The notes below the pieces were generated by a model. The model was not told where the DNA came from, made no database searches, and saw only the letters and a list, made by a program, of their open reading frames with translations. 64,000 bases of DNA. Source: Schistocerca nitens. Taxonomy: Eukaryota > Arthropoda > Insecta > Orthoptera > Acrididae. The position numbers and the translations under genes were made by a program. Each line of letters starts with the position of its first letter. Within the stretch, counting starts at the first letter, position 1. Location: contig NC_064622.1 in assembly GCF_023898315.1 (NCBI RefSeq), positions 351,149,234 through 351,213,233 of the forward strand, given 5' to 3'. Shown one piece after another: positions 53,507 through 64,000 of the stretch.

Positions 53507-54348
53507 CTATATGTCACTTTAGAGATGAAAATGAAGATATAGATGTTGGTGTCTAAATTTCAGTTGCAATCACTACATTGACATCAAATATTACATATGC
53601 AGGAGGAAGTAGCTGCATTAACACCATAAGTTCAAAATACCTATGTTTATACATGGCTTCTCACTGCAGCAAAGCTTTCCTGTTCTGCTCATCTCTTCAT
53701 CCCTCCTACCCCCCATCCCAGCCTCCCTTCCCTTCATGTTTTACATCTTTATATCTTTCCTTCATTCACACATTAATGGAAAAGCATACATTTCAGATCT
53801 CATTACATATAAAAAGAAAAATATACATTAATTGATATAAAATACAAGAAAATGTGAAGAAAAGACATGAAAAAATATGTGCTAAAAAGATACAGAAAAC
53901 AAGACATGCAGAAACAGATACTCAGAAAAACGACACACAGAATAAAAAGACATGCAAGAAACAGATATGCAGAAAAAAATACATGTAGAAAAGACACAAT
54001 GAATAACACACACAAAAAAGTCACATCAAAAAGACACCCAAAAACACCAAAGAAACACTCATAAAAGAACATGCAATAAAACTGTAATGAAAAGTAAACA
54101 CTGAAGAAAAGATATTCAAAAAAGACGACATGTAAAAAAAAGCCAAGCATATAAAGAAATGCAGTAAAAGACACTTAATGAAAAACACACTAAAGCACAT
54201 GGGCAAAAAGGATACACAAAAAAGGGACACAAAAAAATATGCTGTAAAGGTGCAAAAAAAAGACACAAAAAGAAGAAAATAATTGATACACAAACCAGAG
54301 AATACACATGAACACATTAAGAAAAGTTATGCATGTGTGCACATACAT

Positions 54349-54352
<4 letters not shown>

Positions 54353-54401
<49 letters not shown>
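54353..54401. repeat. CA microsatellite in macrosatellite
   Basis: Pure CACACA tract followed by imperfect ACAACCACACA sequence to about 54480, closing the fourth unit. Confidence 0.95.
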
Positions 54402-54405
<4 letters not shown>

Positions 54406-55824
54406 ACCACACATGCAATCACCCACACACACACATACAACCAGAAACACACAATCACTCACACACACAAACAGGCAATCATACAGGAAGGAGGAGCAAA
54501 GAAATAGTTTTCGAACAGATTCGCCTCTGAACAGGCTCTATAGACACAATTACACAATACTCCTTTCTTCATTCTGCCTATGTAACAATGTTTTAAACTC
54601 TGATACTGCCCTACCCCATTTCAAGCAAATTACGTACTTCGTCTCACACACTAGAGATGGAAACATGCACTAACATTGATGTGCACATTTTCAGTTACAG
54701 TGAGGAACATGTGAAGTAATATTACACATACAGGGGACAAGAACCACTCTCAAGGCATAATTAGTCGATAACCTTTTTTCTGAACACCCCCACCTTTCAG
54801 CCAAAATACATATGTAGGTCATATTTCGCTTTGGGGATGAAAACGAAAATGTACCCTTGCTGTCGAAATTTCAGTTACAATTACGAGAATGACATCTAAA
54901 ATTACACATAAAGAAGGGAGTAATTGCATAAATTCTGTAATTTTAGAACATCTATCTCTATGAAAAGGCTGCTTACCATGGCAATATGATTCTATTCTGA
55001 TTACACCCTCCTCCTTCACAATGTTGTGCACCTTGATATCTTCCCCACCTTAACCCCTTAATGGATATGTGTACATTTCAGATATCATTTCACTTGTAAA
55101 CAAACATATACATTCTTTGATATATCTATGATCTATTACAAATATGAACTTATCAAAAGTCACTGCAAACACAAAAAGGACATCCACGTGAAAAAATAAA
55201 CGATAAGAAACGTGTTAAAAAGATGTGGTTACAGACATTAAAAAACGTAGGAAAAGATACGAGAAAAACCAATAAACATAGAAAGAAGTAAAAAAAGGGT
55301 GTGCAAAAAGACATGATAGGAAAAGATATACTACAAAAAGATGGGCAGAGAAGAGATGCACAAAAAAGTACATATAAAACACACAAACAAGATGTGTTAA
55401 GGATGATATGCAAAAAACTTGCGAAAAAGAAATGCAAGTAAAGACACAAAAAAGACATGGGAAAAAGGCACACAGAAAAAGACAGGCAGGAATGGACACA
55501 CAAAAAATCTCACAAGAAGACACACAAAAAAAGATGTGCAAAAAAAGACAAGCAAAAGAAGACAAAAAGAGACATGCAATAAAAAGCCACATAAAGAAAA
55601 CGCATGCAGAGAAAAGTGATGTGAAGATAATGGTGCATTAGAAGAATTAAATACGAAAGGACATGCAAAAAAGGAGTGCCAAAGAAATACATACAGAAAA
55701 GGACAAAAAAGACGAAAATAAGGAATGCACAAAACAACTTGGAAGAATAAACCATAACAAAACACGAAAAAATAACATGCACAAACTACATACATGAGAA
55801 AACTTACACACTCGCACAGGGACA

Positions 55825-55833
55825 CACACACAC

Positions 55834-55873
<40 letters not shown>
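55825..55873. repeat. CA microsatellite in macrosatellite
   Basis: CACACA with one CGCA interruption near 55839, closing the fifth unit. Confidence 0.95.
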
Positions 55874-55877
<4 letters not shown>

Positions 55878-56467
55878 TCACATACCCACACACACAGTCA
55901 CCCACACATGCAAACACAGGAAGAAAGAGCCACATTGAAAGTAAAACCACAGTGGAGTGTCCTTACCTTGTTCACCCCATCCTCCTCCCCTGAATGTTTT
56001 AATCTTGATGTCCCATCTCATTAATGGAAGAGCATACATTCCAGATCTCATTACATATGCAAAAACATGTATACATTAGTTGAAGTGTATATACTGAAAT
56101 GCACTTACTAATATATCAACAATCATTACAAAAGAAGATCCATATAAAAGAAGATGTGCTTAAAAGAGATATACAAAAGAATGTCTACATTTCACCTGTA
56201 ATCATGAGAATGATGTCAAATATTACACATGCAAGAGGGAGTAACTGTATTAACACCATAATTTTAGAATACCTAGGTTTATGCAAAAGCTTCTCACTGC
56301 AGTAAAGCGTTTCTGTTCTGCTCATCTCTTCCTCCTCCCCACCCAGCCCACCATCCCTTAATGCCTTGATGTTTTACACTTTGATGGTGTCTTCCGTACA
56401 TTCACCCATTAATGGAAAAGCATACATTTCAGATCTCATTACACATGAAGACAACATGTACGTTGTT

Positions 56468-56468
<1 letters not shown>

Positions 56469-56526
<58 letters not shown>
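56469..56526. repeat. TA microsatellite in macrosatellite
   Basis: Pure (TA)n of about 58 bp after GTACGTTGTTTGA in the sixth unit. Confidence 0.98.
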
Positions 56527-56528
<2 letters not shown>

Positions 56529-56932
56529 CTCAATTACAATTATGAACTTATGAAAAAACATTATACCAAAAATGTCAATGAAGAAACAGAAAATAAGAAA
56601 TGCAATGAAAAGACAAACAAAAAAGACAAGCAAAAATACACACAAAAAAGACACAGAAAAAACATGCATAAAAGCGACATGCATAGAAATACGTGCAAAA
56701 AAGACATGCAATGAAAGACATGTAAAAAAATACATAGAGAAGCACATGGACAAAACGAACACGCAAAAAGACACACAGAGAAAACATGCAAAAAAGGCAA
56801 AGAAAAAAAAGACACCGAAAGAAAAGACATACAAAAAGATGAAAGTAAGTGATGCACAAACCAACTTGGAAACAAAACCCAAACAAAACTCGAAGAAACA
56901 ACACACACAACCAATACACATTAACAAATTTA

Positions 56933-56937
<5 letters not shown>

Positions 56938-56982
<45 letters not shown>
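56938..56982. repeat. CA microsatellite in macrosatellite
   Basis: Pure ACACAC tract of about 42 bp, followed by imperfect CA-rich sequence to about 57130. Confidence 0.95.
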
Positions 56983-56984
<2 letters not shown>

Positions 56985-57370
56985 TACACACATGCACACT
57001 AACACAACCATACTCAAATACAAAACACGAACAACCACACACAAAAACACCTACACACTAACACACCCACACACAAACTCTGTCACACACCTAACACTCA
57101 CATTCACAATCACTCTCACACACAGGCAATCATACAGGAAGGAAGTGCAAAGTTAAATTTTCGAGCAGACTGGTTTCTGAACAGGATCCACAGACACAAA
57201 CACACAATACTCATTTTTTCATTCACTCTCTCCAACAATGTTTCAAACTTGGATACGGCCCTCCCCTATTTCAAACAAAATACTTACTTCATCTCCCACA
57301 TTAGAGATGAAAACATACACAAGCATTGAAGATGTGGATATTTTCAGTTATAATGAGGAAGATATGAAGA

Positions 57371-57559
57371 GCCGGCCGAAGTGGCCGCGCGGTTCTGGCG
57401 CTGCAGTCTGGAACCGCGAGACCGCTACGGTCGCAGGTTCGAATCCTGCCTCGGGCATGGATGTGTGTGATGTCCTTAGGTTAGTTAGGTTTAACTAGTT
57501 CTAAGTTCTAGGGGACTGGTGACCTCAGCAGTTGAGTCCCATAGTGCTCAGAGCCATTT
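57371..57559 (+). mobile_element. SGRP1-like SINE in macrosatellite unit 7, 13-bp TSD
   Basis: Forward full-length copy: GCCGGCCGAAGTGGCCGCGC head, B box GGTTCGAATCCTGCC, 3' end GTGCTCAGAGCCATTT. TSD GAAGATATGAAGA at 57358-57370 and 57560-57572. It inserted in the conserved unique block of the unit. Confidence 0.95.
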
Positions 57560-58354
57560 GAAGATATGAAGATATAAAATGCATACAGGGCTGAAGAACC
57601 ACTTACAAATCACAATTTTTCGACATCCATTCTTCTGAACACCCCACACTTATGCAAAGTACATACATAAGTAGTATCTCGTTTTTGAGAGATGAGGCAA
57701 ACATATACGCATTGGTGACTAAATTTCAGTTACAGTTAAGAGAAAGACAACAAATATTACACATGCAGGAGGGAGTAGCTGCACTATCGCTATAATTTCT
57801 GAATAATTAGTTTTATGAAAACACTCCTCATTGCAGAATAGTGTTCCTAGTCTACTTAACCCCTCCTACCGCCCCCCCTCCAATGTTTTACACCATCATA
57901 TCTTCCCGTCCTGCCCAAAATAATGGGAAAACATACATAACAAATCTCATTACACTCGAAAACAAACATATACATTCACTGATATACATACGGTGAATTA
58001 CAATTCAGAAATTATCAAAAATCATTACAGATACAGAAAAGTAGAACCATGGAAAATAGATGTACTAAAAATATGTGCAAAAAGGAGATGTGCTTAAAAA
58101 TGACATTCTAAAAAAGACATGCTAAAAAACATGTGCAAAAAGGATGTGTCAAAAATATGAGCAAAAAAGCACTGAGCAAGAAATATGTGACACACAAGAT
58201 GTGCATAAAAGATCTGCGAAAAAGGACATGCAAAAGAAATGCAATAAAGACATAAACAAAGGATGCACAAAAAACTTGAAGAAAATGCGAATAAAACAAA
58301 AAAAACATGTGAAAACCATACACACCAACACTACCAATACTTGAATGAGTAAAG

Positions 58355-58423
<69 letters not shown>
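58355..58423. repeat. CA microsatellite in macrosatellite
   Basis: The longest pure CA tract of the array (about 68 bp), in the seventh unit. Confidence 0.95.
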
Positions 58424-58424
<1 letters not shown>

Positions 58425-59139
58425 GTATACCCACACGCAATCAGCCACACGCATAAACACCCGAACACACAAACAATGACTCACACAGTGAGCTGCACAC
58501 ACAAACACACAATCACGCATCAAGGGGAAGCTACATTCAAAGTAAAATTTTCGAAAAGACTGGCTTCTGGACACTGACCCCATTTCTTCATTCTGCCTCT
58601 CGCACAATGTTTCAAACTTTGACTCAGTCACCCCTCCATTTCTAGCAAAATTACCTGCTCCATCTCCCACATTAAAGATGAAAACAAACACAACACTTGA
58701 CACGAAAATTTTCGATTATTATGAGTTAGATATGAAGAAATAATACGCATAAATTATTGAGGAACCACTTTCAAGTCTCAATTTCTCGACATCCATTCTT
58801 ATGAAAGTTCCAGCTGTCAGGCAAAATGCATACATAGCCCATAGCTCGCTTTTGAGATGTCATCGAATACATAAAGATTGGTGTCTAAATATTATACAAT
58901 TACAAGAATGGCATCAAATACTACACAAGCACGGGGGGGACAGCTGCATTAACTGAATAATTTCAGAATACCTAGGTTTATGAAATTGCTCCTCATTGCA
59001 GCAATGTGTTCTTAGTCTGCTAACCCCTTCTTACATGCCAATGAGTTATATCTTTATATCCTCCCCTCCTCTACTCCTTAATGGAAAGGCATATGTTTCA
59101 GATCTCATTAGATATGAAGAGTAACATATACATACATTG

Positions 59140-62100
59140 TATTCTGACTGATTTGATGAGGCCCACCACGAATTCCTCTCCTGTGCCAACCTCTTCATCT
59201 CAGAGTAGCACTTGTGACATATATCCTCAATTATTTGCTGATGTGTTCCAATCTCCGTCTTCCTCTACAGTTTTTTCCCTCTACAGCTCCCTCTAGTACC
59301 ATGGAAGTCATCCCTCCATGTCTTATCATCCTGTCTCTTCTCCTTATCAGTTTTTTCCATATATGTATTTCCTCTCTGATTCCATGCAGAGCTTCCTCAT
59401 TCCTTACCTTATCAATCCACATTATTTTCAACATTCGTCTGTAGCACCACATCTCAGATGCAGCTATTCTCTACTGTTCCGGTTTTCTCATAGTCCATGT
59501 GTCACTACCATATAATGCTGTACTCCAGATGCATAGTCTCAGAAATTTCTTCCTCAAATTCAGGCCCACGTTTGATACTAGTAGACTTCTCTTGGCCAGA
59601 AATGATCTTTTTATCATTGCTAATCCGGTTTTGATGTCCTGCTTACTGTGTCTGTCATTGGGTTATTTTACTGCCTAGGTAGCAGAATTCCTTAATTTCA
59701 TCTACTTTGTGACCATCAATCCTGGTGTCAAGTTATTCGCCATTCTCATTTCTGCTACTTCTCATTACCTTCGTCTTTCTTTGATTTACTCTCAATCCAA
59801 ATTCTGTACTCATTACATTGTTCTTTTCATTCAGCAGGTCAGGTAATTCTTCTTCACTTTCACTAAGGATAGTAATGTCATCAGTGAATCATATCATTGA
59901 CATTCTTTCACCTTGAATTTTAATTCCAATCCTAAACCTTTTTTTCCATTGTTGCTTCTTCGATGTACAGATTGAACAGTATGGGCGAAAGACTACCTCC
60001 CTGTCTTACACCCTTTTTTATCAGAGCACTTCGTTCTTGTTAATCCACTCTTATTATTCCGTCTTGCTCATTGTACATTACCCATCACTCCTTATAGCTT
60101 ACCCCTATTTTTCTCAGAATTTCGAACATCTTACACCATTTTACATTATCGAACGCTTTTTCCAGGTCGAAAAATCCTATGAATGTGTCTTGATTTTTCG
60201 TTAGTCTTACTTCCATTATCGACGGCAATGTCAGAATTCCCTCACTCATGCCTTTGCCTTTTCTAAAGCGAAACTGATCATCATCTAATACAGTCTCAAT
60301 TTTCTTTTTCATTCTTCTGCACATTATTATTGTCATCAACTCGGATGCATGAGCAGTTAAGCTGATTGTGTGATAATTCTCCCACTTGTCAGTGTCTTCG
60401 GAATTGTGTGGATGATATTTTTCCGAAAGTCAGATGGTTTTTCGGCCAGAGTCATACATTCTACACACCGATGTGATTATTCGTTTCGTTTCTACTTCTG
60501 CCAATGATTTTAGAAATTATGATGGAATGTATTTGATCTTAAGTCCTCCAAAGCTCTTTTAAATTCTGATTCTAATACTGAATCCCCTATCTCTTCTAAA
60601 CCGACTTGTGTTTGTTCTTCTTTTTTATCACATCAGACAGATCTTCCCCCTCATAGGGGCTTTCAGTGTATTCTCTCCACCTACCAGCCCTCGCCTCTGC
60701 AATTAACCATGGAATTCCTGTTGCACTCTGGATCTTACCACCCTTACTTTTAGTTTCACCAAAGGTTGTTTTCACTTTCCTGTATGCTGAGTCTTTCCTA
60801 CTGACACTCATTTCTTTTTCGAATTCTTCACATTTTTCATGGAGCCATTTCGTCTTAGCTCTCCTGACTTTCCTATTTATTTCATTCCTCAGCGGCTTAT
60901 ATTTCTGCATTTCTGATTTTCCCAGAACATTTTTGAACTTTCTCCTTTCATCAATCAGCTGAAGTATTTCTTCTGTCACCTATAGTTTCTTCGCAGTTAC
61001 GTTCTTTATACTTATGTTTATCTTTACAACTTCTGTGATGGCCCTCTTTAGAGATGTCCATTCCTCTTCAACTGTTCTGCACACTGAGCTATTCCTTATT
61101 GCTGTATCTATAACCTTTGAGAACTTTAAGCGTATCTCGTCATTCCTTAGTACTTCCATGTCCCACTTCTTTGCGTACCGATTCATCCTGACTGATGTGT
61201 TAAACTGTAGCCTACTCTTCATCACTACTATATTGTGATCTGAGTCTATATCTGTTCTGGGGTATGTGTTACAATCTAGTATCTGATTTCAGAATCTCTG
61301 TCTGACCATGATGTAATCTAACTGAAATAGTCCTGTAGTACTCGGTCTTTTTCAAGTATACCAACCTCCTCTTGTGATTACTGAACAGGGTATTCGCTAT
61401 TATTAGCTGAACTTATTACAGAACACAATTAGTCTTTCTTCTCTCACATTCCTTGTCCCAAGCTAATATTCTCCTGTAACCTTTACTTCTACTCGTTGCC
61501 CTACAACTGCGTTCCATTTGCCCATGATTATCAGATTTTCATCTCCCTTTATGTAATTTGTTACCCTTTCAGTATCCTCATATACTTTCTCTATCTCTTT
61601 ATTTCAGCTTGCGAGATTGACCTGTAAACCTGAACTAGCATTGTTGGTGTTTGTCTGCTGTCGATACCGATAAGACCAACTCTATCACTGAACTATTCAC
61701 AGTAACACACTCTCTGCACCACCTTCCTGTTCATAATGAATTTTACTCCCATTATACCATTTTCTGCTGCTGTTGATATTACCCTGTACTCATCTGGCCA
61801 GAAATCCTTGTCTTCTTTCCATTTCACTACACTGACCCCTACTGTATCTAGATTGAACCTTTGCATTTCCCTCTCCAGATTTTCTAGTTTCCCTACCACA
61901 TTCAGGCTTCTTACATTCCACGTCCAGACATGTAGAACATTATCCTTTCGCTGATTATTCAGTCTTATTATCATTGTCACCTTCCCCTCTGCGGTCCCCT
62001 CCCAGAGATCCAAATTGAGGACTATATTACTCTATCTTTTGCCAATGGGGACATCAACATGATACTTTTTCAATTACAGGCCACATGTCCTGTGGATACA

Positions 62101-62415
62101 CATTACATGTCTTTAATGCAGTGGTTTCCATTGGCTTCTGCATCCTCATGCCGTTGATCATTGCTGATTCTTCTGCTTTTAGGGGCAGGTACCCACACCT
62201 AGGACAAGATAGTGTCCTGAACCTCTGTCTGCTCCTCTGCCCTCTTGACAAGGCCATTGGCAGCAGGACGGTGACTTCTTATGCCGGAAGTCTTCGGCCG
62301 CCAGTGCTCATTTTTAATCAAAATATAAGGGTTGGTGGGAGTCGAACTCGAGACTGAGGACATATTGATTACTAATCAAAGACGCTACCCCTAGACCACA
62401 GGTGCAAACCCAGTG
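59140..62415 (-). mobile_element. Full-length RTE-clade LINE with tRNA-like 5' end, 10-bp TSD
   Basis: Flanked by ACATACATTG at 59130-59139 and 62416-62425, so the whole 3.28 kb arrived as one insertion. Reading leftwards: 5' start CACTGGGTTTGCACCTGTGG, a tRNA-like segment (62405-62332), then a 5' leader. The endonuclease opens with VLHVWTWNVRSLNVVGKLEN (about 61935-61870). The linker is basic (60979-60596). RT fragments include DDDQFRFRKGKG and FFDLEKAFDNVKW (motif A, about 60175-60135), then FTDDIT in place of F-A-D-D near 59890. The C-terminal end is MWCYRRMLKIMWID (59452-59410). Several stops and frameshifts make it inactive. Confidence 0.9.
62332..62405 (-). promoter_or_regulatory. tRNA-like Pol III-type segment at the RTE 5' end
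   Basis: On the reverse strand TGGTCTAGGGGTAGCG (about 62399-62384) matches a D-arm/A-box and GAGTTCGACTCCC (about 62350-62338) a T-arm/B-box. Between them, TTTGATTAGTAATCAA could form an anticodon-like arm. The acceptor ends do not pair, so it is a tRNA-derived relic and not a tRNA gene. It lies inside the LINE's TSDs. Confidence 0.6.
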
Positions 62416-62959
62416 ACATACATTGCTAAATGATAATGACGAAGTTATCAACAATCACTACGAAAATAGAAAAGAACTGCTATACAAAAACGGATGTGCT
62501 AAAAAAGATGTGCTAAAAGAGAGACTTTCTAAAATGTACATACTAAAAAAGAAGTGTTAAAAGGGTGTACTAAAAGGGTATGCAGAAACACGATGTGTAA
62601 AAAAGTCATGCAAAGAACTGTTGTGCAAAGAAAAAGATCTGCAAAACATTGAAAAAATGAGGGACAAGGAGAGAAAAACGTGTAAAGAAGATATACAAAG
62701 AAACATGTGAAAGACAGACGATGAATTGATGTACAAGAAAAGACACACAAAAACGACACACAACAAAACATGCGCAAAAAAATATACAAAGAAATTGACA
62801 GAGAAAGAGACACACAAAGAGAGGAACTCGAATTAAAGTGATGCAAACAAGATGTTCAAATGAAGAACATGCAAAGAAAAACATCCAAAAATTGCACAAG
62901 GAAAAAGAGGCAGAAAATGAAAGACATGAAAAAAGACAAAAAGAAATGGTGCACAGAAG

Positions 62960-64000
62960 AATTCATGATAGTATGGATATAATGAGCACTTTCAGGAAAC
63001 TTAGATCTCTTCATAAGAAATAGGGAAGCTTTGTTGTCCCACCTCATAGTTAAAACAAAGAAATGGTCCTTGCTGGTGATTTTAATGCAGATTTATTGAA
63101 AAGCTCTGTCAGTGAACAATTATTGCCATCAGTAATGCTGTCATTCAAATTAATTCCTACTGTGTAACTAGGATGTTTAAATGCTCTGAGGCTGCTATTG
63201 ATAATACCTTCATAGGCAGATAAAGGAAAAAAGTCATAACATAAAACAATAGGCTATCTGATCATGATATACATCATGTTGTGTTAAATGTTGAATTTCA
63301 TCAGGATAAAAAGTCTATTAAATCTGAGTTCAGGAGGGCAAAAATCAGTTAAACATTGAGAAGTTTAGGAGACTGCTCAAAGAGGTTAACTGGATAGATG
63401 TTTAAGGTTCTTCTGACTCATATGCAAAATACAAAGGTATCATCAAAAAAGTTACTTCATCTTTTGAAAATGGTTTTTCCCTAAAGGTAATTTAAATCGA
63501 AGGCAAGTCTAAAAATAAATCCAGGATTACACAAGGAATAAAGATACACTGTTGGACAAAAGGGAGATTGTATCTACTATCTAAGACCAGCTCTGATGTT
63601 AGCATTGTAATGCATTATAAGTAATACTGCAAAATATTGAAGCAAGTAATGCAGAAACCAAAGCAGCTTTGTTATGAGAAAAAGATAATTACATCAATCA
63701 ACAAAATAAAAATAGTATAGGATATAGTGAAGACAGAGACAGGTGGAGCAAAAAAGAAAGAGGAACAAATAGCCCTAAAAGTTAATGAGACATTGGTAAC
63801 AATTCCATATAGTGTTGCAAACCTAAACAAGTATCTGGTTTTTGTTTCTGATAGCTTGGGGTTATCAGGCTTGGTAAACAGTGCAATGGAGTATCTGAAA
63901 CCAGTCTTTAGAATTAACTTAAAGTCTTACATCTCCAAAAGAAGTACCATCCATCATAAAATCGTCATACCTAACTAACAAGAAACAAAGGGTGTCATTG
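62960..64000 (+). pseudogene. LINE endonuclease and linker region, cut by the window end
   Basis: VLAGDFNADLL (about 63067-63099) is the conserved GDFN block of the apurinic-type endonuclease. After frameshifts, GYLIMIYIMLC and, in another frame, LSDHDIHHVVLNVEF (about 63255-63300) match the SDH catalytic block. Further right, VANLNKYLVFVSDSLG (about 63813-63862) matches the IANLFN-x-FV-V linker that precedes RT in CR1/jockey-type ORFs. Stops are frequent. The RT should lie beyond position 64000. Confidence 0.7.

Larger units (their letters stand above)
49640..62960. repeat. Macrosatellite, about eight diverged 1.0-1.4 kb units
   Basis: Unit starts, marked by (CATACA)GGAAG(G/A)AGGAGC and CTTCTGAACAGGCTC, are near 49760, 50785, 52095, 53120, 54480, 55915, 57130 and 58515. 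Each unit has the same order: a unique block with GAGATG(A/G)AAAC and TGAGGAAGATATGAAG; a pyrimidine-rich CCCCTCCTACC stretch; AATGGAAAAGCATACATT; an A-rich block of GACATGCAAAAAA-type motifs with A-tracts every 10-13 bp; and a CACACA block. The units at 52095 and 55915 lack most of the unique block. Some contain a TA microsatellite. A SINE (57371-57559) and an RTE LINE (59140-62415) are inserted. Confidence 0.85.

Overview
This is a eukaryotic window, and everything in it points to a large, repeat-rich orthopteran genome of the Schistocerca (locust/grasshopper) type. The main evidence is a dispersed tRNA-derived SINE, present about ten times with target-site duplications, that closely resembles the Schistocerca SGRP1 family. 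It occurs alongside Tc1/mariner, Merlin, PIF/Harbinger, Penelope and several non-LTR retrotransposon lineages. I found no conventional host gene, rRNA or CRISPR array, and no true tRNA gene. The window is intergenic or intronic DNA built from mobile elements of several ages, most of them broken. Organism and family names rest on recognised motifs, not on a database search.

Layout. 1-735: Tc1/mariner relic. 2.6 kb: a second SINE family. 3.68-4.73 kb: diverged satellite of five inverted-repeat hairpins, split by a SINE. 5.67-6.78 kb: Merlin-type element with about 110-bp terminal inverted repeats (TIRs), an 8-bp target-site duplication (TSD) and two nested SINEs. 7.0-9.58 kb: second Merlin element with a decayed transposase and a subterminal repeat cluster. 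10.2-11.2 kb and 41.4-42.6 kb: two copies of a TTA-flanked foldback element with tRNA-like promoters in both arms and a shared small ORF. 11.5-12.4 kb: LINE 3' end. 13.3-14.3 kb: Penelope-like element with a GIY-YIG domain and a hammerhead-like motif. 15.8-17.1 kb: LINE relic. 20.2-21.7 kb: pseudogene of an uncharacterised metazoan protein family. 21.8-22.5 kb: 670-bp palindrome. 23.46-24.88 kb: Tc1-type element with an uninterrupted 330-codon transposase, the best-preserved gene here. 25.1-32.7 kb: three decayed Tc1/mariner-type copies and a cluster of SINEs. 34.0-38.1 kb: PIF/Harbinger element whose transposase and MADF-BESS genes appear interleaved on opposite strands, split by an RTE LINE. 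38.3-39.2 kb: near-perfect palindromic MITE. 40.6-47.75 kb: four-level nest of transposons in an I-type LINE. 48.4-49.3 kb: LINE relic. 49.6-63.0 kb: macrosatellite of about eight 1.0-1.4 kb units, holding a full-length RTE insertion with a tRNA-like 5' end. 63.0-64.0 kb: start of another LINE.

There is no pathway linking these genes; the logic is genomic. SINEs would depend on LINE machinery in trans, MITEs on transposases of matching superfamilies (Harbinger, Merlin, Tc1), and the nested TSDs give a relative insertion order. The strongest leads are the interleaved antisense Harbinger genes, the hammerhead-like motif in the Penelope element, the tRNA-headed RTE LINE, the Pol III-promoter foldback element with its conserved ORF, and the phased A-tract macrosatellite.
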